This document shows positions 8,386-16,965 of a stretch of DNA of 49,338 nucleotides, piece by piece. Within the stretch, counting starts at the first letter, position 1, and each line of letters opens with the position of its first letter. The DNA comes from Spirochaetota bacterium (GTDB lineage Bacteria; Spirochaetota; B62-G9; DRHN01). Where the stretch lies: contig CP070841.1 in NCBI GenBank assembly GCA_020342115.1, forward strand, positions 3,054,225 through 3,103,562, given 5' to 3'. The notes beneath the pieces are model-generated. The model worked only from the letters and a program-made list of their open reading frames with translations. It was not told the origin of the DNA and searched no databases. Position numbers and translations under genes: made by a program.

Positions 8386-9525
8386 ATGCAATTGAATGCA
8401 CGCAGGTTAATCTCAATATTATTACCTCTTTATTTTATCATCTCCCAGAGTGCGGTCTCGGCTGAATACAGAGTGATGGATATGAATGGAGACGTTTCTG
8501 TAATAATGGACGGTAAAGGGAAACGACAGTTAGAGATGAATGATGAAATAGGATCCGGTGATATAGTAAGGACGAAGAGAGATAGCTACCTGATACTTAA
8601 AGCCACACACTTATATTACAGATTATATCCGTACACCGCTGTAAAGATCGGTACCGAACCGATGCTCATCTGGGGCAAGCTAGGAAGATCTGAAGATGAG
8701 CGTTTTCTCGACATCCGTTTTTTCTTCATTCCTAGACCTGCTCAGGGAAGAACCATGAAGGTTGTGGTACAATCCCACAGGGGAGAAATTACCATAGATT
8801 CCGGTATCGAAGATGGAAAGGGTTATTATAGGGTGCTCGAGTTCTACCCTTATGAGAAGAATACCTACAGGGCGTTTACAGGATTTGATATTGAGGCTGC
8901 TATTGAAAAGTATAACCTGCACATCAATATTCATAAGGACGATGATCACACATCCATTGTTTATCCATTCTATCTCAGAGATGTGAAGTATGGGGCAGGC
9001 AGGGTCAATATAGAGGCCGCTAAGAGAAGCTTGTTTGCTCCGTCCGAGAGAAAGAAGAATGAGTGGGATGTATTGAGAGAGATCTTGCACAATCCCAGCA
9101 GTGAATCGATGTGGAATGGAGTCTTCAACTATCCTGTGGTCGAACCTGTTATTATTTCGAACTTTGGAAGGAAAAGAGTATACTTTATTGACAAAACGCG
9201 GGGGTCTTCTCGTTTTCACAGAGGGGTCGATTTTAGGGGAGAAACAGGTGATCCTGTGCTTGCTCCCAATAACGGAAAGGTTGTGTTTGCTGATGAAAGA
9301 GTTACCACAGGAAACACTCTGGTTCTGGATCATGGGCAGGGTATCTATTCTCTTTTTTACCACCTGGACTCAATAGTGGTAAACGAAGGAACTATAGTTA
9401 ATAAGGGATTAAAAATAGCAGAGATTGGTGCGACAGGAATAGCTGCCGGTTCACATCTACACTGGAGTATATATGTAAATGGAGTGTGGGTTAATCCAAT
9501 TGACTGGGTAGAAATTAATTTTTAA
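8386..9525 (+). CDS. Secreted M23-family (LytM-type) metallopeptidase
   Basis: 379 aa from ATG 8386; this start gives a clean signal peptide (MQLNARRLISILLPLYFI, cleavage near SAVSA-EY), whereas the in-frame TTG at 8347 adds a non-signal tail. Residues about 21-110 resemble a FecR-like beta region (inference). The C-terminal LytM domain carries zinc ligands His278 and Asp282 (HRGVDF) and the HLH pair His357/His359, so it looks catalytically competent and should act on peptidoglycan cross-links in the periplasm, or activate an amidase. Its stop lies directly before a palindrome-bounded repeat. Confidence 0.88.
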   Translation: MQLNARRLISILLPLYFIISQSAVSAEYRVMDMNGDVSVIMDGKGKRQLEMNDEIGSGDIVRTKRDSYLILKATHLYYRLYPYTAVKIGTEPMLIWGKLGRSEDERFLDIRFFFIPRPAQGRTMKVVVQSHRGEITIDSGIEDGKGYYRVLEFYPYEKNTYRAFTGFDIEAAIEKYNLHINIHKDDDHTSIVYPFYLRDVKYGAGRVNIEAAKRSLFAPSERKKNEWDVLREILHNPSSESMWNGVFNYPVVEPVIISNFGRKRVYFIDKTRGSSRFHRGVDFRGETGDPVLAPNNGKVVFADERVTTGNTLVLDHGQGIYSLFYHLDSIVVNEGTIVNKGLKIAEIGATGIAAGSHLHWSIYVNGVWVNPIDWVEINF

Positions 9526-9527
9526 GT

Positions 9528-9761
9528 AGTAGCTGGTGAATAATTGCTAACGTTTTAATTTAAAAATAACCATGATCGTGAATCAATTCTTGGATAACTT
9601 TTATTTAATACGACCTGATGTCTTATGTATAAAGAATTGATTCTTTAGTTGTTAGATAAATCTAACAATTAACTATTAGTTCTGTAACTTGTAAATTATA
9701 ATGAATTATATCATATACATTTATTTTATTTATCAAGAAAATCAATTAGTCGCCGGTAACT
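9528..9761 (+). repeat. 234-bp palindrome-bounded intergenic repeat, copy 1
   Basis: Aligns end to end with 24064-24297 at roughly 90% identity by eye. The two ends are imperfect inverted repeats: left AGTAGCTGGTGAATAATTG (9528-9546), right complement AGTTACCGGCGACTAATTG (9743-9761). Internally GAATCAATTCTT (near 9580-9591) pairs with AAGAATTGATTC (near 9633-9644), and TTGTTAGAT/ATCTAACAA forms a tight hairpin near 9649-9668. There is no coding frame, and it sits 2 nt after the M23 stop. It looks like a MITE or a structured intergenic RNA-type repeat; which is not decidable from two copies. Confidence 0.8.
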
Positions 9762-9847
9762 AATGTTATATCGAAATGTAATTTATTAACAACCAGCTCT
9801 CTGAATTGGTACTTTAATAATTATTTGTCAGCAGGAACTAATTAAGG
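9743..9847 (+). repeat. Small palindrome-bounded repeat adjoining copy 1
   Basis: Begins in the right end of the 234-bp repeat with AATTAGTCGCCGGTAACTAAT, itself an imperfect palindrome, and ends with GTCAGCAGGAACTAATT (9828-9844), whose complement resembles the left end. The core 9781-9825 matches the complement of 211-254. The element leads directly to the RBS AAGGGGG of the purine nucleoside phosphorylase gene, so it may hold that gene's promoter or leader. At the other large copy (24064-24297) the small element is absent and only GAACTAATT remains. Confidence 0.6.
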
Positions 9848-9855
9848 GGGTAATC

Positions 9856-10683
9856 ATGGAAAGATATGAAGAAAGGATTCGAAATGCTACTGATTATATA
9901 AAGAGTAAAATATCGTATGAACCGAAAATAGGAATCATTCTCGGTTCAGGTTTATCAAAGATTGCTGATGAGGTAGAGCAAAGGGTTGTTATACAATATA
10001 GGGATATTAGAGGCTTCCCATCATCTACGGTTAGAGGTCATAAAGGTGAGCTGCTATGTGGAGTCCTCGAAGGGAAGAGAGTGATACTTTTTAATGGAAG
10101 GTTTCACTTTTATCAGGGGTATTCTCTGCAAGAGGTTGTTCTGCCGGTTAGGGTTGCGGCAAGCCTTGGGGTAGAACTGGTGATAGTGACTAATGCCAGC
10201 GGCGGTATAAATCCAGATTTCAAACCTGGTGATATAATGCTGATTACAGACCATATCAATCTGCTGGGCACCAATCCTCTGATTGGTAGAGACACGAGTA
10301 ATTTTGGACCAATATTTGTCGATATGTCTGAGCCTTATGACAGGGATATAATCGAGAAGGTGAAGGGATTAGCAGTAAAGGCAAAGATAGATCGGCTCAA
10401 AGAAGGAGTGTACACAGCTGTTTCAGGCCCGAGTTATGAAACAAAAGCTGAGATTAAGTACCTTGCCCAGATTGGGGCGGATGCGGTTGGTATGTCGACA
10501 GTTCCAGAGGTGATTGTGGCAAATCAGCTCGAGATGAAGGTTCTGGGCATATCAGTCATTGCAAATATGGCTTGTGGTATTTCTGAGGGCAAGCTCTCTC
10601 ATAGTGAGGTCCTTGAGAACGTAAACCGTTCGAGTACAGAGCTCATTACACTTGTCAGGGAAATTGTTGGGAATGTCTTTTAA
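9856..10683 (+). CDS. punA: Purine nucleoside phosphorylase (trimeric inosine/guanosine type)
   Basis: 275 aa, the size of trimeric PNPs, which split purine nucleosides with phosphate into base and ribose-1-phosphate. Family blocks are visible: GIILGSGLSKIAD, VRGHKGEL, FHFYQGYS (phosphate/ribose pocket), VTNASGGINPDFKPGDIM, GPSYETKAEIK and GADAVGMSTVPEVIVAN, then NMACG. It serves purine salvage in the cytoplasm. RBS AAGGGGG precedes the ATG. Its 3' end overlaps the helicase gene by 11 nt. The symbol follows the bacterial trimeric form; some genomes label it deoD. Confidence 0.93.
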   Translation: MERYEERIRNATDYIKSKISYEPKIGIILGSGLSKIADEVEQRVVIQYRDIRGFPSSTVRGHKGELLCGVLEGKRVILFNGRFHFYQGYSLQEVVLPVRVAASLGVELVIVTNASGGINPDFKPGDIMLITDHINLLGTNPLIGRDTSNFGPIFVDMSEPYDRDIIEKVKGLAVKAKIDRLKEGVYTAVSGPSYETKAEIKYLAQIGADAVGMSTVPEVIVANQLEMKVLGISVIANMACGISEGKLSHSEVLENVNRSSTELITLVREIVGNVF

Positions 10684-13120
10684 TGAAGAGCTGCTAAATC
10701 GATATTTTACGCAGATTGCTATTTCGAAGATTAAAAGCGAAATTCATGCCGCCAGCAGAAATGAAGTACTCTTTTACGGGTGGACGGATGAAAACAACCT
10801 TGTTGAAGAAGTGGAGGTAGTAGCTCGCGGGAATGAAGTGAGTGTTGCTGTCCCGATGACTGAGAGTTTCATGCCTGATGTGATTATCCATAACCACCCT
10901 GAAGGTCCTATCACTCCTTCGGATCAGGATGTTCATATTTCATCGCTTATAGCCCAAAGGGGCGTTGGATTCTTCATCATTGACAACGATGTAACACAGC
11001 TCTATGTGGTAATTGAACCAGTTACAAAGATTAAAAGACGTCCACTTGATGCCGATAAGCTGACTGCGCTCCTTTCAGCAGGAGAAACTCTATCAGAGAT
11101 ACTTCCCAATTTTGAAGAGCGAGATGGCCAGCTTGAGATGATCAGGGCCGTGAGTGACTCCTACAATCAGGATACCATTGCACTGATAGAAGCTGGAACA
11201 GGCATTGGTAAATCAATTGCCTATCTTCTCCCATCGATAGCGTGGTCGGTTGAAAATCGTGGGAGAGTGATTATCTCTACAAAGACCATAAACCTCCAGG
11301 AGCAGCTTCTCTACAAAGATATTCCAGATCTGGAAACACTGTTCAAAGGTGAGTTTACATATATTTTAATGAAAGGAAGGGGTAATTATGTTTGTATGAA
11401 CCGGGTCGCTGAAGCTAAACAGGACCTGTTTACATTAATAGACGATGAAGAAGGAGAACAATTTCAGGCAATTTTTGATTGGATTGATAAGACCGAGGAT
11501 GGCAGTCTCTCGGATCTCACTTTCGTTCCAGAAACTTCTTTGTGGGAGAAGATAAACTCCCAGACAGAAACATGTCTTGGAGGAGCATGCCAATTTTTTA
11601 ACCGCTGTTTTATTAACAGGGTCAAACGACGTGCCGTCACTTCAAATATTGTAGTAACAAACCATCATTATCTTCTCGCTGATGCATCTCTAGGTTCTAC
11701 CGGAAACTCGATCCTCCCCTCATTTGATAGAGTCATATTCGATGAAGCCCACAATCTCGAAGATTCTGCAACATCCTTTTTTACAAGGAGGATAACACGC
11801 TCCAGGCTGTTAAGGCTGCTGAACCGTCTGTATACTGGTGGCAGGAATAAGAGAGGGTATATTGTATATCTTCAAAAAAGGAAAGTAGCGGTGCAGGATG
11901 AAAAGCTTGAGGAGATTCAAAAGGCTGTTTCGGGGCTGAAACGCGCTGTATCGGACATGTTTGAAACTATCAAGGAATTCACTATAACCCTGAACTTTCC
12001 ATTTCGAAAAGATTCCCAGACTGTTATCGAGTTGACGGGTGAGGTTATAGATCACCCGAAATGGGAGAGTGTTGTGCTGAAAAGTGTCGGGATATTCTAT
12101 AAGGATTGCACGAGCCTTGTATCAAAGCTATTCGAACTTAAAACTTCTCTCGACCAGGCAGGAGAGGAGAGATATGGAAAACAGATAGAAGGCTTCATTT
12201 CAAGACTGGTCGAGACTGTAGAAACCCTCGATATCTTCCTAAAGGATGATACAGTGGAGTGGGTAAGGTGGATCGAGGATAAGAATGAGATTGCGATTGT
12301 CCTTGCACCTATAAATGTCGGAAGTACAATAAATGAGCTTATTTTCAAACGAGTAAAGAGTGCAATTCTCACATCAGCGACCCTCACAGTGGATGGATCA
12401 TTCGATTTTCTTAAGGGTAGACTCCATCTTGACGATGTCGGAATAATGGTGAGGATTGATTCCCCCTTTCAGTGGGATAAACAGATGCGAATGTTTATTC
12501 CCACAGACCTTGTGGAGCCTGATCATCCAGATTATAACCAGATATTGAGTGAGCATATACTTAATATTCTGTTGAAATCTGGTGGAAAGGCTTTTGTCCT
12601 GTTCACCTCATACAGAGTGATGGACGATGTTTTTAATAGTATTAAGGATCAGCTTTTGGCAGAGGGTATTATTTCGTTCAAACAGGGGGATGATTCGAGA
12701 AAGAATCTGCTTGAACGATTCAAGTATGACATAAGATCTACACTGTTTGGCACTGAGAGTTTTTGGGAAGGGGTTGATGCACCTGGTCCTACACTCCAGT
12801 GTGTGATAATCACAAAACTCCCATTTAAGGTTCCTACTGAGCCCATTATTAAGGCCCGACTCAAGCAGATTGAAGCATCAGGTAAGAACCCATTTCTCGA
12901 ATATAGCCTCCCGATTGCAGTGATAAAGCTGCGTCAGGGAATAGGGCGTTTAATAAGGAACACAAGGGATAGGGGAATTGTAGCAATACTGGATATAAGG
13001 ATTCTGCGTAAAAGCTATGGAAGTGTATTCTTAGGTTCAATTCCTGGGGGAAATCCTGTACAGGATAATCTTAATAAAATTCTTGACGAACTAGCGCTTT
13101 TCCTGTCGAATACTCCTTGA
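10673..13120 (+). CDS. JAMM/RadC-like domain fused to DinG-type FeS helicase
   Basis: 815 aa from ATG 10673 (an in-frame TTG at 10652 lacks support). Residues 1-115 form a JAMM/MPN-type metal domain: Glu31 and the HNHPEGPITPSDQD motif (His73, His75, Ser83, Asp86) give a complete zinc set. The rest is an XPD/DinG superfamily 2 helicase: Walker A AGTGIGKS (174-181), DEAH box (357-360), and four FeS cysteines Cys241, Cys301, Cys306, Cys312 with the same C-x4-C-x5-C spacing as E. coli DinG; motif VI near the end reads RQGIGRLIRN. DinG unwinds 5'-3' on DNA and resolves R-loops. The JAMM part could be a peptidase or a RadC-like DNA-processing module. It overlaps the PNP gene, so translation is coupled. 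Confidence 0.88.
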   Translation: MSFNEELLNRYFTQIAISKIKSEIHAASRNEVLFYGWTDENNLVEEVEVVARGNEVSVAVPMTESFMPDVIIHNHPEGPITPSDQDVHISSLIAQRGVGFFIIDNDVTQLYVVIEPVTKIKRRPLDADKLTALLSAGETLSEILPNFEERDGQLEMIRAVSDSYNQDTIALIEAGTGIGKSIAYLLPSIAWSVENRGRVIISTKTINLQEQLLYKDIPDLETLFKGEFTYILMKGRGNYVCMNRVAEAKQDLFTLIDDEEGEQFQAIFDWIDKTEDGSLSDLTFVPETSLWEKINSQTETCLGGACQFFNRCFINRVKRRAVTSNIVVTNHHYLLADASLGSTGNSILPSFDRVIFDEAHNLEDSATSFFTRRITRSRLLRLLNRLYTGGRNKRGYIVYLQKRKVAVQDEKLEEIQKAVSGLKRAVSDMFETIKEFTITLNFPFRKDSQTVIELTGEVIDHPKWESVVLKSVGIFYKDCTSLVSKLFELKTSLDQAGEERYGKQIEGFISRLVETVETLDIFLKDDTVEWVRWIEDKNEIAIVLAPINVGSTINELIFKRVKSAILTSATLTVDGSFDFLKGRLHLDDVGIMVRIDSPFQWDKQMRMFIPTDLVEPDHPDYNQILSEHILNILLKSGGKAFVLFTSYRVMDDVFNSIKDQLLAEGIISFKQGDDSRKNLLERFKYDIRSTLFGTESFWEGVDAPGPTLQCVIITKLPFKVPTEPIIKARLKQIEASGKNPFLEYSLPIAVIKLRQGIGRLIRNTRDRGIVAILDIRILRKSYGSVFLGSIPGGNPVQDNLNKILDELALFLSNTP

Positions 13121-13174
13121 TAAAAATTCCATTACCTAATACTATAATAGGAAATCAAAGCGAGGAGAGCTTCA

Positions 13175-15085
13175 TTGAGTGTGTTCTATATAACAACTCC
13201 TATTTATTACGTTAATGATGAACCGCATATAGGGCACGCCTATTCAACGATACTTGCAGATGTTCTCTCGAGATATCACCGATTATTCGGGGATGAGGTT
13301 TTTTTCTCTACAGGTACAGATGAGCATGGTCTAAAAGTGCAGGAGGCGGCAAAAAAGAGGGGTGTCGAACCTAAGAAGCACTGTGACGACATGGTGCTCC
13401 GTTTCCTTGAGCTCTGGAAGAAGCTTGGTATCAGCTATACTAAGTTTATCAGAACAACTGAGCGACGACATAAATTTGTTGTTCAGAACCTGCTCACTTA
13501 TCTCTATGAGAGGGGAGATATATATTACGATACGTATGTAGGCAAATATTGCATTCCGGAAGAGAGGTTCTGGACAGAGAAGGATCTTGTCGAAGGTAAA
13601 TGTCCGTCATGCGGACGTGATGTAATTACCATCGAAGAAAAGAATTACTTTTTCAAGCTATCCAAGTACCGTGACTGGCTTGTGACCTATATACATGATC
13701 ATCCCGAATTCATAAAACCTGTATCAAGAAAGAATGAAATCCTAGGGTTTTTAAAAAAAGAGCTTAATGACCTCTGCATATCGAGACCCAAATCAAGGCT
13801 CGACTGGGGGATCGAGATTCCGTTTGATAAAAAGTATGTTACGTATGTCTGGTTCGATGCCCTTATTAACTACATAAGCAATGTTGGAGTATACAGAAAC
13901 AATGACTCATTTCAGAAGTGGTGGCCGGCAACTATGCATCTTGTTGGCAAAGATATTATAACCACACATGCAGTGTATTGGCCTATCATGCTTAAATCAG
14001 CAGGCTTTGAGCTACCTCAGAACATATTTGCACATGGATGGTGGCTCATCCAGGATTCAAAGATGAGCAAATCTCTTGGAAATGTTATAAAACCCATAGA
14101 TCTCATTGATAAATACGGTCCTTCAAGCTTTAGGTATGTGCTTATAAAAAATATGACGCTCGGTGCAGATGCGAACTTCAGTGAAGAAATTGTTATAGAA
14201 ACTATCAACTCAGATCTTGCAAATGACTATGGAAACCTCCTGAGCAGGCTTGTCCAGATGGTACAAAGGTATTATGATGGAGTGATTCCTGAATCAGGGG
14301 CAGAGTCGAAGTCTGAAAAAGAGATTATCGAGAGCGGAAACAGGTTGGCATTAACGGTGAGAGAAGCCGTTCAGGCGATTGATCTGAATAAGGCCTTGAA
14401 TTCCGTCCTCTCCTATATCAGACAGATAAACAAATACATAGATGAAACAGCTCCATGGAATCTTCAAAAGAAGGGTGATACAGAAAAACTTGGTACTGTG
14501 CTTTACACAGCATGTGAGGCTTTTCGTCTGGCAAATACATTTTTGGCTCCTGTTATTCCCGATAAAGCGCAGCAGGCACACCTTGTGTTTGGTGACGAGA
14601 TCCTGAACCACATTGATGATATCAATACATCTCAGGACATTCTGCAGTGGGGAAGGTTAGACCCTGGAATAAAGCTTTCTCCCACCGAGAGCCTCTTTCC
14701 GAGGATTGAGCACAAAAAGAGAGTGAGGAAAAAAAAGATGGAAAAGAAGACGAAGAAGGAAGAGAGGATAGATGTTAACCATTTTCAAAAACTCGATCTG
14801 AGAGTAGGAAAAATCCTCGAGGTTGAGGGCATAAAAGGTTCGAAGAAGCTCTACAAATTGGTTGTTGATATAGGGGACGAAAAACGGCAGATCGTTGCAG
14901 GAATTGCAGGACATTATAAAAAAAATGAGCTTTTGGAAAAGGAGATAGTAGTTGTGGTGAACTTGAAGCCTGCAAAGATCATGGGGGTTGAGTCAAATGG
15001 AATGCTGCTCGCAGCATCAAAGGGGAAGAAACTATCCATTATAACCGTTGATCAAGAAATTGCTCCGGGGAGCAAAATAAGCTGA
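13175..15085 (+). CDS. metG: Methionyl-tRNA synthetase with C-terminal tRNA-binding domain
   Basis: 636 aa class I synthetase. HIGH is at residues 18-21 and KMSKS at 296-300. A zinc knuckle region retains Cys126 and the Cys143/Cys146 pair, but the position of the second Cys in the first pair is Glu (CIPEERF), so zinc binding may be incomplete. A lysine-rich linker (about 515-530) leads to an EMAPII/Trbp111-type OB domain (about 533-636) that binds tRNA and dimerises. The start is TTG 13175, 7 nt after GAGGAG (13162-13167); GTG 13181 is the alternative. Single transcription unit or joined to dinG (54-nt gap). Confidence 0.95.
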   Translation: MSVFYITTPIYYVNDEPHIGHAYSTILADVLSRYHRLFGDEVFFSTGTDEHGLKVQEAAKKRGVEPKKHCDDMVLRFLELWKKLGISYTKFIRTTERRHKFVVQNLLTYLYERGDIYYDTYVGKYCIPEERFWTEKDLVEGKCPSCGRDVITIEEKNYFFKLSKYRDWLVTYIHDHPEFIKPVSRKNEILGFLKKELNDLCISRPKSRLDWGIEIPFDKKYVTYVWFDALINYISNVGVYRNNDSFQKWWPATMHLVGKDIITTHAVYWPIMLKSAGFELPQNIFAHGWWLIQDSKMSKSLGNVIKPIDLIDKYGPSSFRYVLIKNMTLGADANFSEEIVIETINSDLANDYGNLLSRLVQMVQRYYDGVIPESGAESKSEKEIIESGNRLALTVREAVQAIDLNKALNSVLSYIRQINKYIDETAPWNLQKKGDTEKLGTVLYTACEAFRLANTFLAPVIPDKAQQAHLVFGDEILNHIDDINTSQDILQWGRLDPGIKLSPTESLFPRIEHKKRVRKKKMEKKTKKEERIDVNHFQKLDLRVGKILEVEGIKGSKKLYKLVVDIGDEKRQIVAGIAGHYKKNELLEKEIVVVVNLKPAKIMGVESNGMLLAASKGKKLSIITVDQEIAPGSKIS

Positions 15086-15114
15086 ATAAAATTCTGTATT
15101 GATCTTAAAAACTA

Positions 15115-15147
15115 TTGACAAATACTGAACAGCAATTAGTCTATAAT
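15115..15147 (+). promoter_or_regulatory. Possible promoter upstream of the zinc-ribbon gene
   Basis: A perfect TTGACA (15115-15120) and a perfect TATAAT (15142-15147) lie in the metG spacer, but they are 21 nt apart, longer than the usual 16-18. The -10 alone may be used, or an activator may compensate. The downstream ATG is at 15204. Confidence 0.4.
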
Positions 15148-15203
15148 ATAGGTCCACTTAAAAGCTTCACCGGTAAGGATTGAAAAGGGGTCTGGAGTCA
15201 CCT

Positions 15204-15440
15204 ATGGGTTTTCCTGATGATTACGATTCTGACGACGATCCTGTCGAGAGGGATTTTGCTGAGGATGATGAGCTTGAGGCTGAGACATTCATAATTAAAA
15301 CATATGTATGTGAAGAGTGCGATTTCAGGTGGACAGAGAAGATCTATCCGGAGAGAAACGACTATCCTGATTATGAGGATGAGCTTGGAGGGGCGCATGT
15401 TTGTCCGATGTGCGGATCAGGAAACGTATCCTTTTACTGA
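15204..15440 (+). CDS. Small acidic zinc-ribbon protein, function unknown
   Basis: 78 aa from ATG 15204, chosen because GGAG lies 6 nt upstream; an in-frame TTG at 15180 is less likely. Residues 1-30 are very acidic (DDYDSDDDP, EDDELEAE). The second half has two CxxC pairs, VCEEC and VCPMCG, separated by about 35 residues including WTEKIYPE, fitting a zinc ribbon of the type seen in nucleic-acid or protein-binding adaptor proteins. I do not recognise the family. It stands alone between metG and miaB with its own possible promoter. The 193 nt after it show no clear signal. Confidence 0.7.
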   Translation: MGFPDDYDSDDDPVERDFAEDDELEAETFIIKTYVCEECDFRWTEKIYPERNDYPDYEDELGGAHVCPMCGSGNVSFY

Positions 15441-15633
15441 AACCTTCCAGTAACCTGCGTTTGGAACTGTTAAGAAACAATCTTCAATGACAACTTAGTA
15501 ATTCAAGCTTTCCTCTATATCCATTCTTATAGTTTAAAAAGACCATTGAACCGTTTTTAATCCTGCCATTCATTATCAAAAGTATTATTTTATGAGAGAT
15601 CGGTGAATACTACATATATGGTTGTGAGTTGCT

Positions 15634-16965
15634 ATGGTATCTAGGGAAACTTTTTTTATTGAGACATATGGCTGCGAAATGAACAAGTCGGATTCTATAA
15701 ACATCGTTCTATCTCTCGAAGCAAGCGGTTTTAAACAAGTAAAGAATGAGAAAGAAGCCCATATAATAATCCTCAACACCTGCTGCGTACGACGGCATGC
15801 TGAAGAGCGTGTTTTCGGAAGACTCGGGTACTATAGATCTCTGAAGGAAAATGGACAGGAAAATATGATCATAGTGCTTGTAGGGTGTATGGCACAGCTT
15901 TTAGGAAAAAAAGTTACGAAACTGTTTCCCGAGGTGAAGGTTGTTGCAGGAACCAGCCATGCCCTTAAAATCCCCCAGTATGTGATGGAGTATGAGACAA
16001 CCCGCCAAAAACAGGTATTTGTCGACAGGGATAGATATGAGTTTTCATCCTATGGAGTAAAGAGGGCAGAGAAGCATAGCGCCTGGGTAAATATAATTAA
16101 GGGGTGCAGTAACTTCTGCAGTTACTGTATTGTGCCCTTTGTACGCGGTCCTGAGCTCAGCAAACCAAGCGATGTAATAGTACGTGAAGCGAAAGAACTC
16201 TCTGATAAAGGAGTTGTTGAGATCACGTTGCTGGGTCAGAATGTAAACGCTTATGGTAGAGATACCGGTGATATATCATTTGCCCGGCTTCTCGAAAAAC
16301 TCAACAAAATCGATGGCCTCAGATGGATTCGGTTCTTAACCTCCCACCCGAAGGATTTCGATGAGGATATTATAAAGAGTATAGCTTCATGTGAGAAAGT
16401 GTGCCCATGGATCCACCTTCCAATCCAGAGCGGCTCTGATAGAATTCTTAATCTGATGAACAGGGGATACACTCTCAAGCACTACATGGATGTTGTTGGC
16501 CTTCTTTATAAGTACATTGGTGATTTTTCAATTACCACAGATATTATTGTCGGATTTCCTACGGAAACAGAGGTGGATTTTCAAAAAACCCTTGATGCTA
16601 TTCGAGCTATCGAGTTTGATGATGCCTTTACTTACATGTATTCCTCCCGTCCTCACATCAGGGCAGAAGACTTATCAGATAAGGTGCCACACGAAGTGGC
16701 ACAGGATAGACTTACACAGCTCATCACGCTTCAAAGGGAGATTTCATTACAGAAAAATAAAAAGGAGTTGGGAAAAACAGTACTTGGGCTCATAGAGAGA
16801 GTGAGTAAAAAGAATCCGCAAGAATCGCTGGCCAAAACCGAGAAAGCAAAACCGGTTGTAGTTGTAACTGATAGCAAGCCTGGAAACTTTATAGAGATTT
16901 GCATAGATGATTTATCTGGTGCCACGCTAAGGGCCCACGAGGTAAGGGAGGCATGCCGCGTTTGA
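15634..16965 (+). CDS. miaB: tRNA-2-methylthio-N6-dimethylallyladenosine synthase MiaB
   Basis: 443 aa methylthiotransferase modifying A37 of tRNAs reading UNN codons. The N-terminal domain has its own FeS cysteines Cys14 (YGCEMN), Cys50 (NTCC) and Cys85 (VGCMAQ). The radical SAM cluster is Cys158, Cys162, Cys165 (GCSNFCSYC). A C-terminal TRAM domain follows about residue 370. YGCEMN and the NTCCVRRHAEERV block match MiaB better than MtaB or RimO. The ribosome site before ATG 15634 is weak. Its end overlaps the SPOR gene by 13 nt. Confidence 0.92.
   Translation: MVSRETFFIETYGCEMNKSDSINIVLSLEASGFKQVKNEKEAHIIILNTCCVRRHAEERVFGRLGYYRSLKENGQENMIIVLVGCMAQLLGKKVTKLFPEVKVVAGTSHALKIPQYVMEYETTRQKQVFVDRDRYEFSSYGVKRAEKHSAWVNIIKGCSNFCSYCIVPFVRGPELSKPSDVIVREAKELSDKGVVEITLLGQNVNAYGRDTGDISFARLLEKLNKIDGLRWIRFLTSHPKDFDEDIIKSIASCEKVCPWIHLPIQSGSDRILNLMNRGYTLKHYMDVVGLLYKYIGDFSITTDIIVGFPTETEVDFQKTLDAIRAIEFDDAFTYMYSSRPHIRAEDLSDKVPHEVAQDRLTQLITLQREISLQKNKKELGKTVLGLIERVSKKNPQESLAKTEKAKPVVVVTDSKPGNFIEICIDDLSGATLRAHEVREACRV

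Noticed and set aside
8680..9363. Minus-strand frame of 227 codons opposite the M23 gene
   Set aside because: The plus-strand gene has a signal peptide and a full zinc motif; the opposite frame has no ribosome site or recognisable domain.
15115..15147. Taking TTGACA and TATAAT as a firm promoter
   Set aside because: The 21-nt spacer is too long for confidence; kept as a low-confidence feature only.
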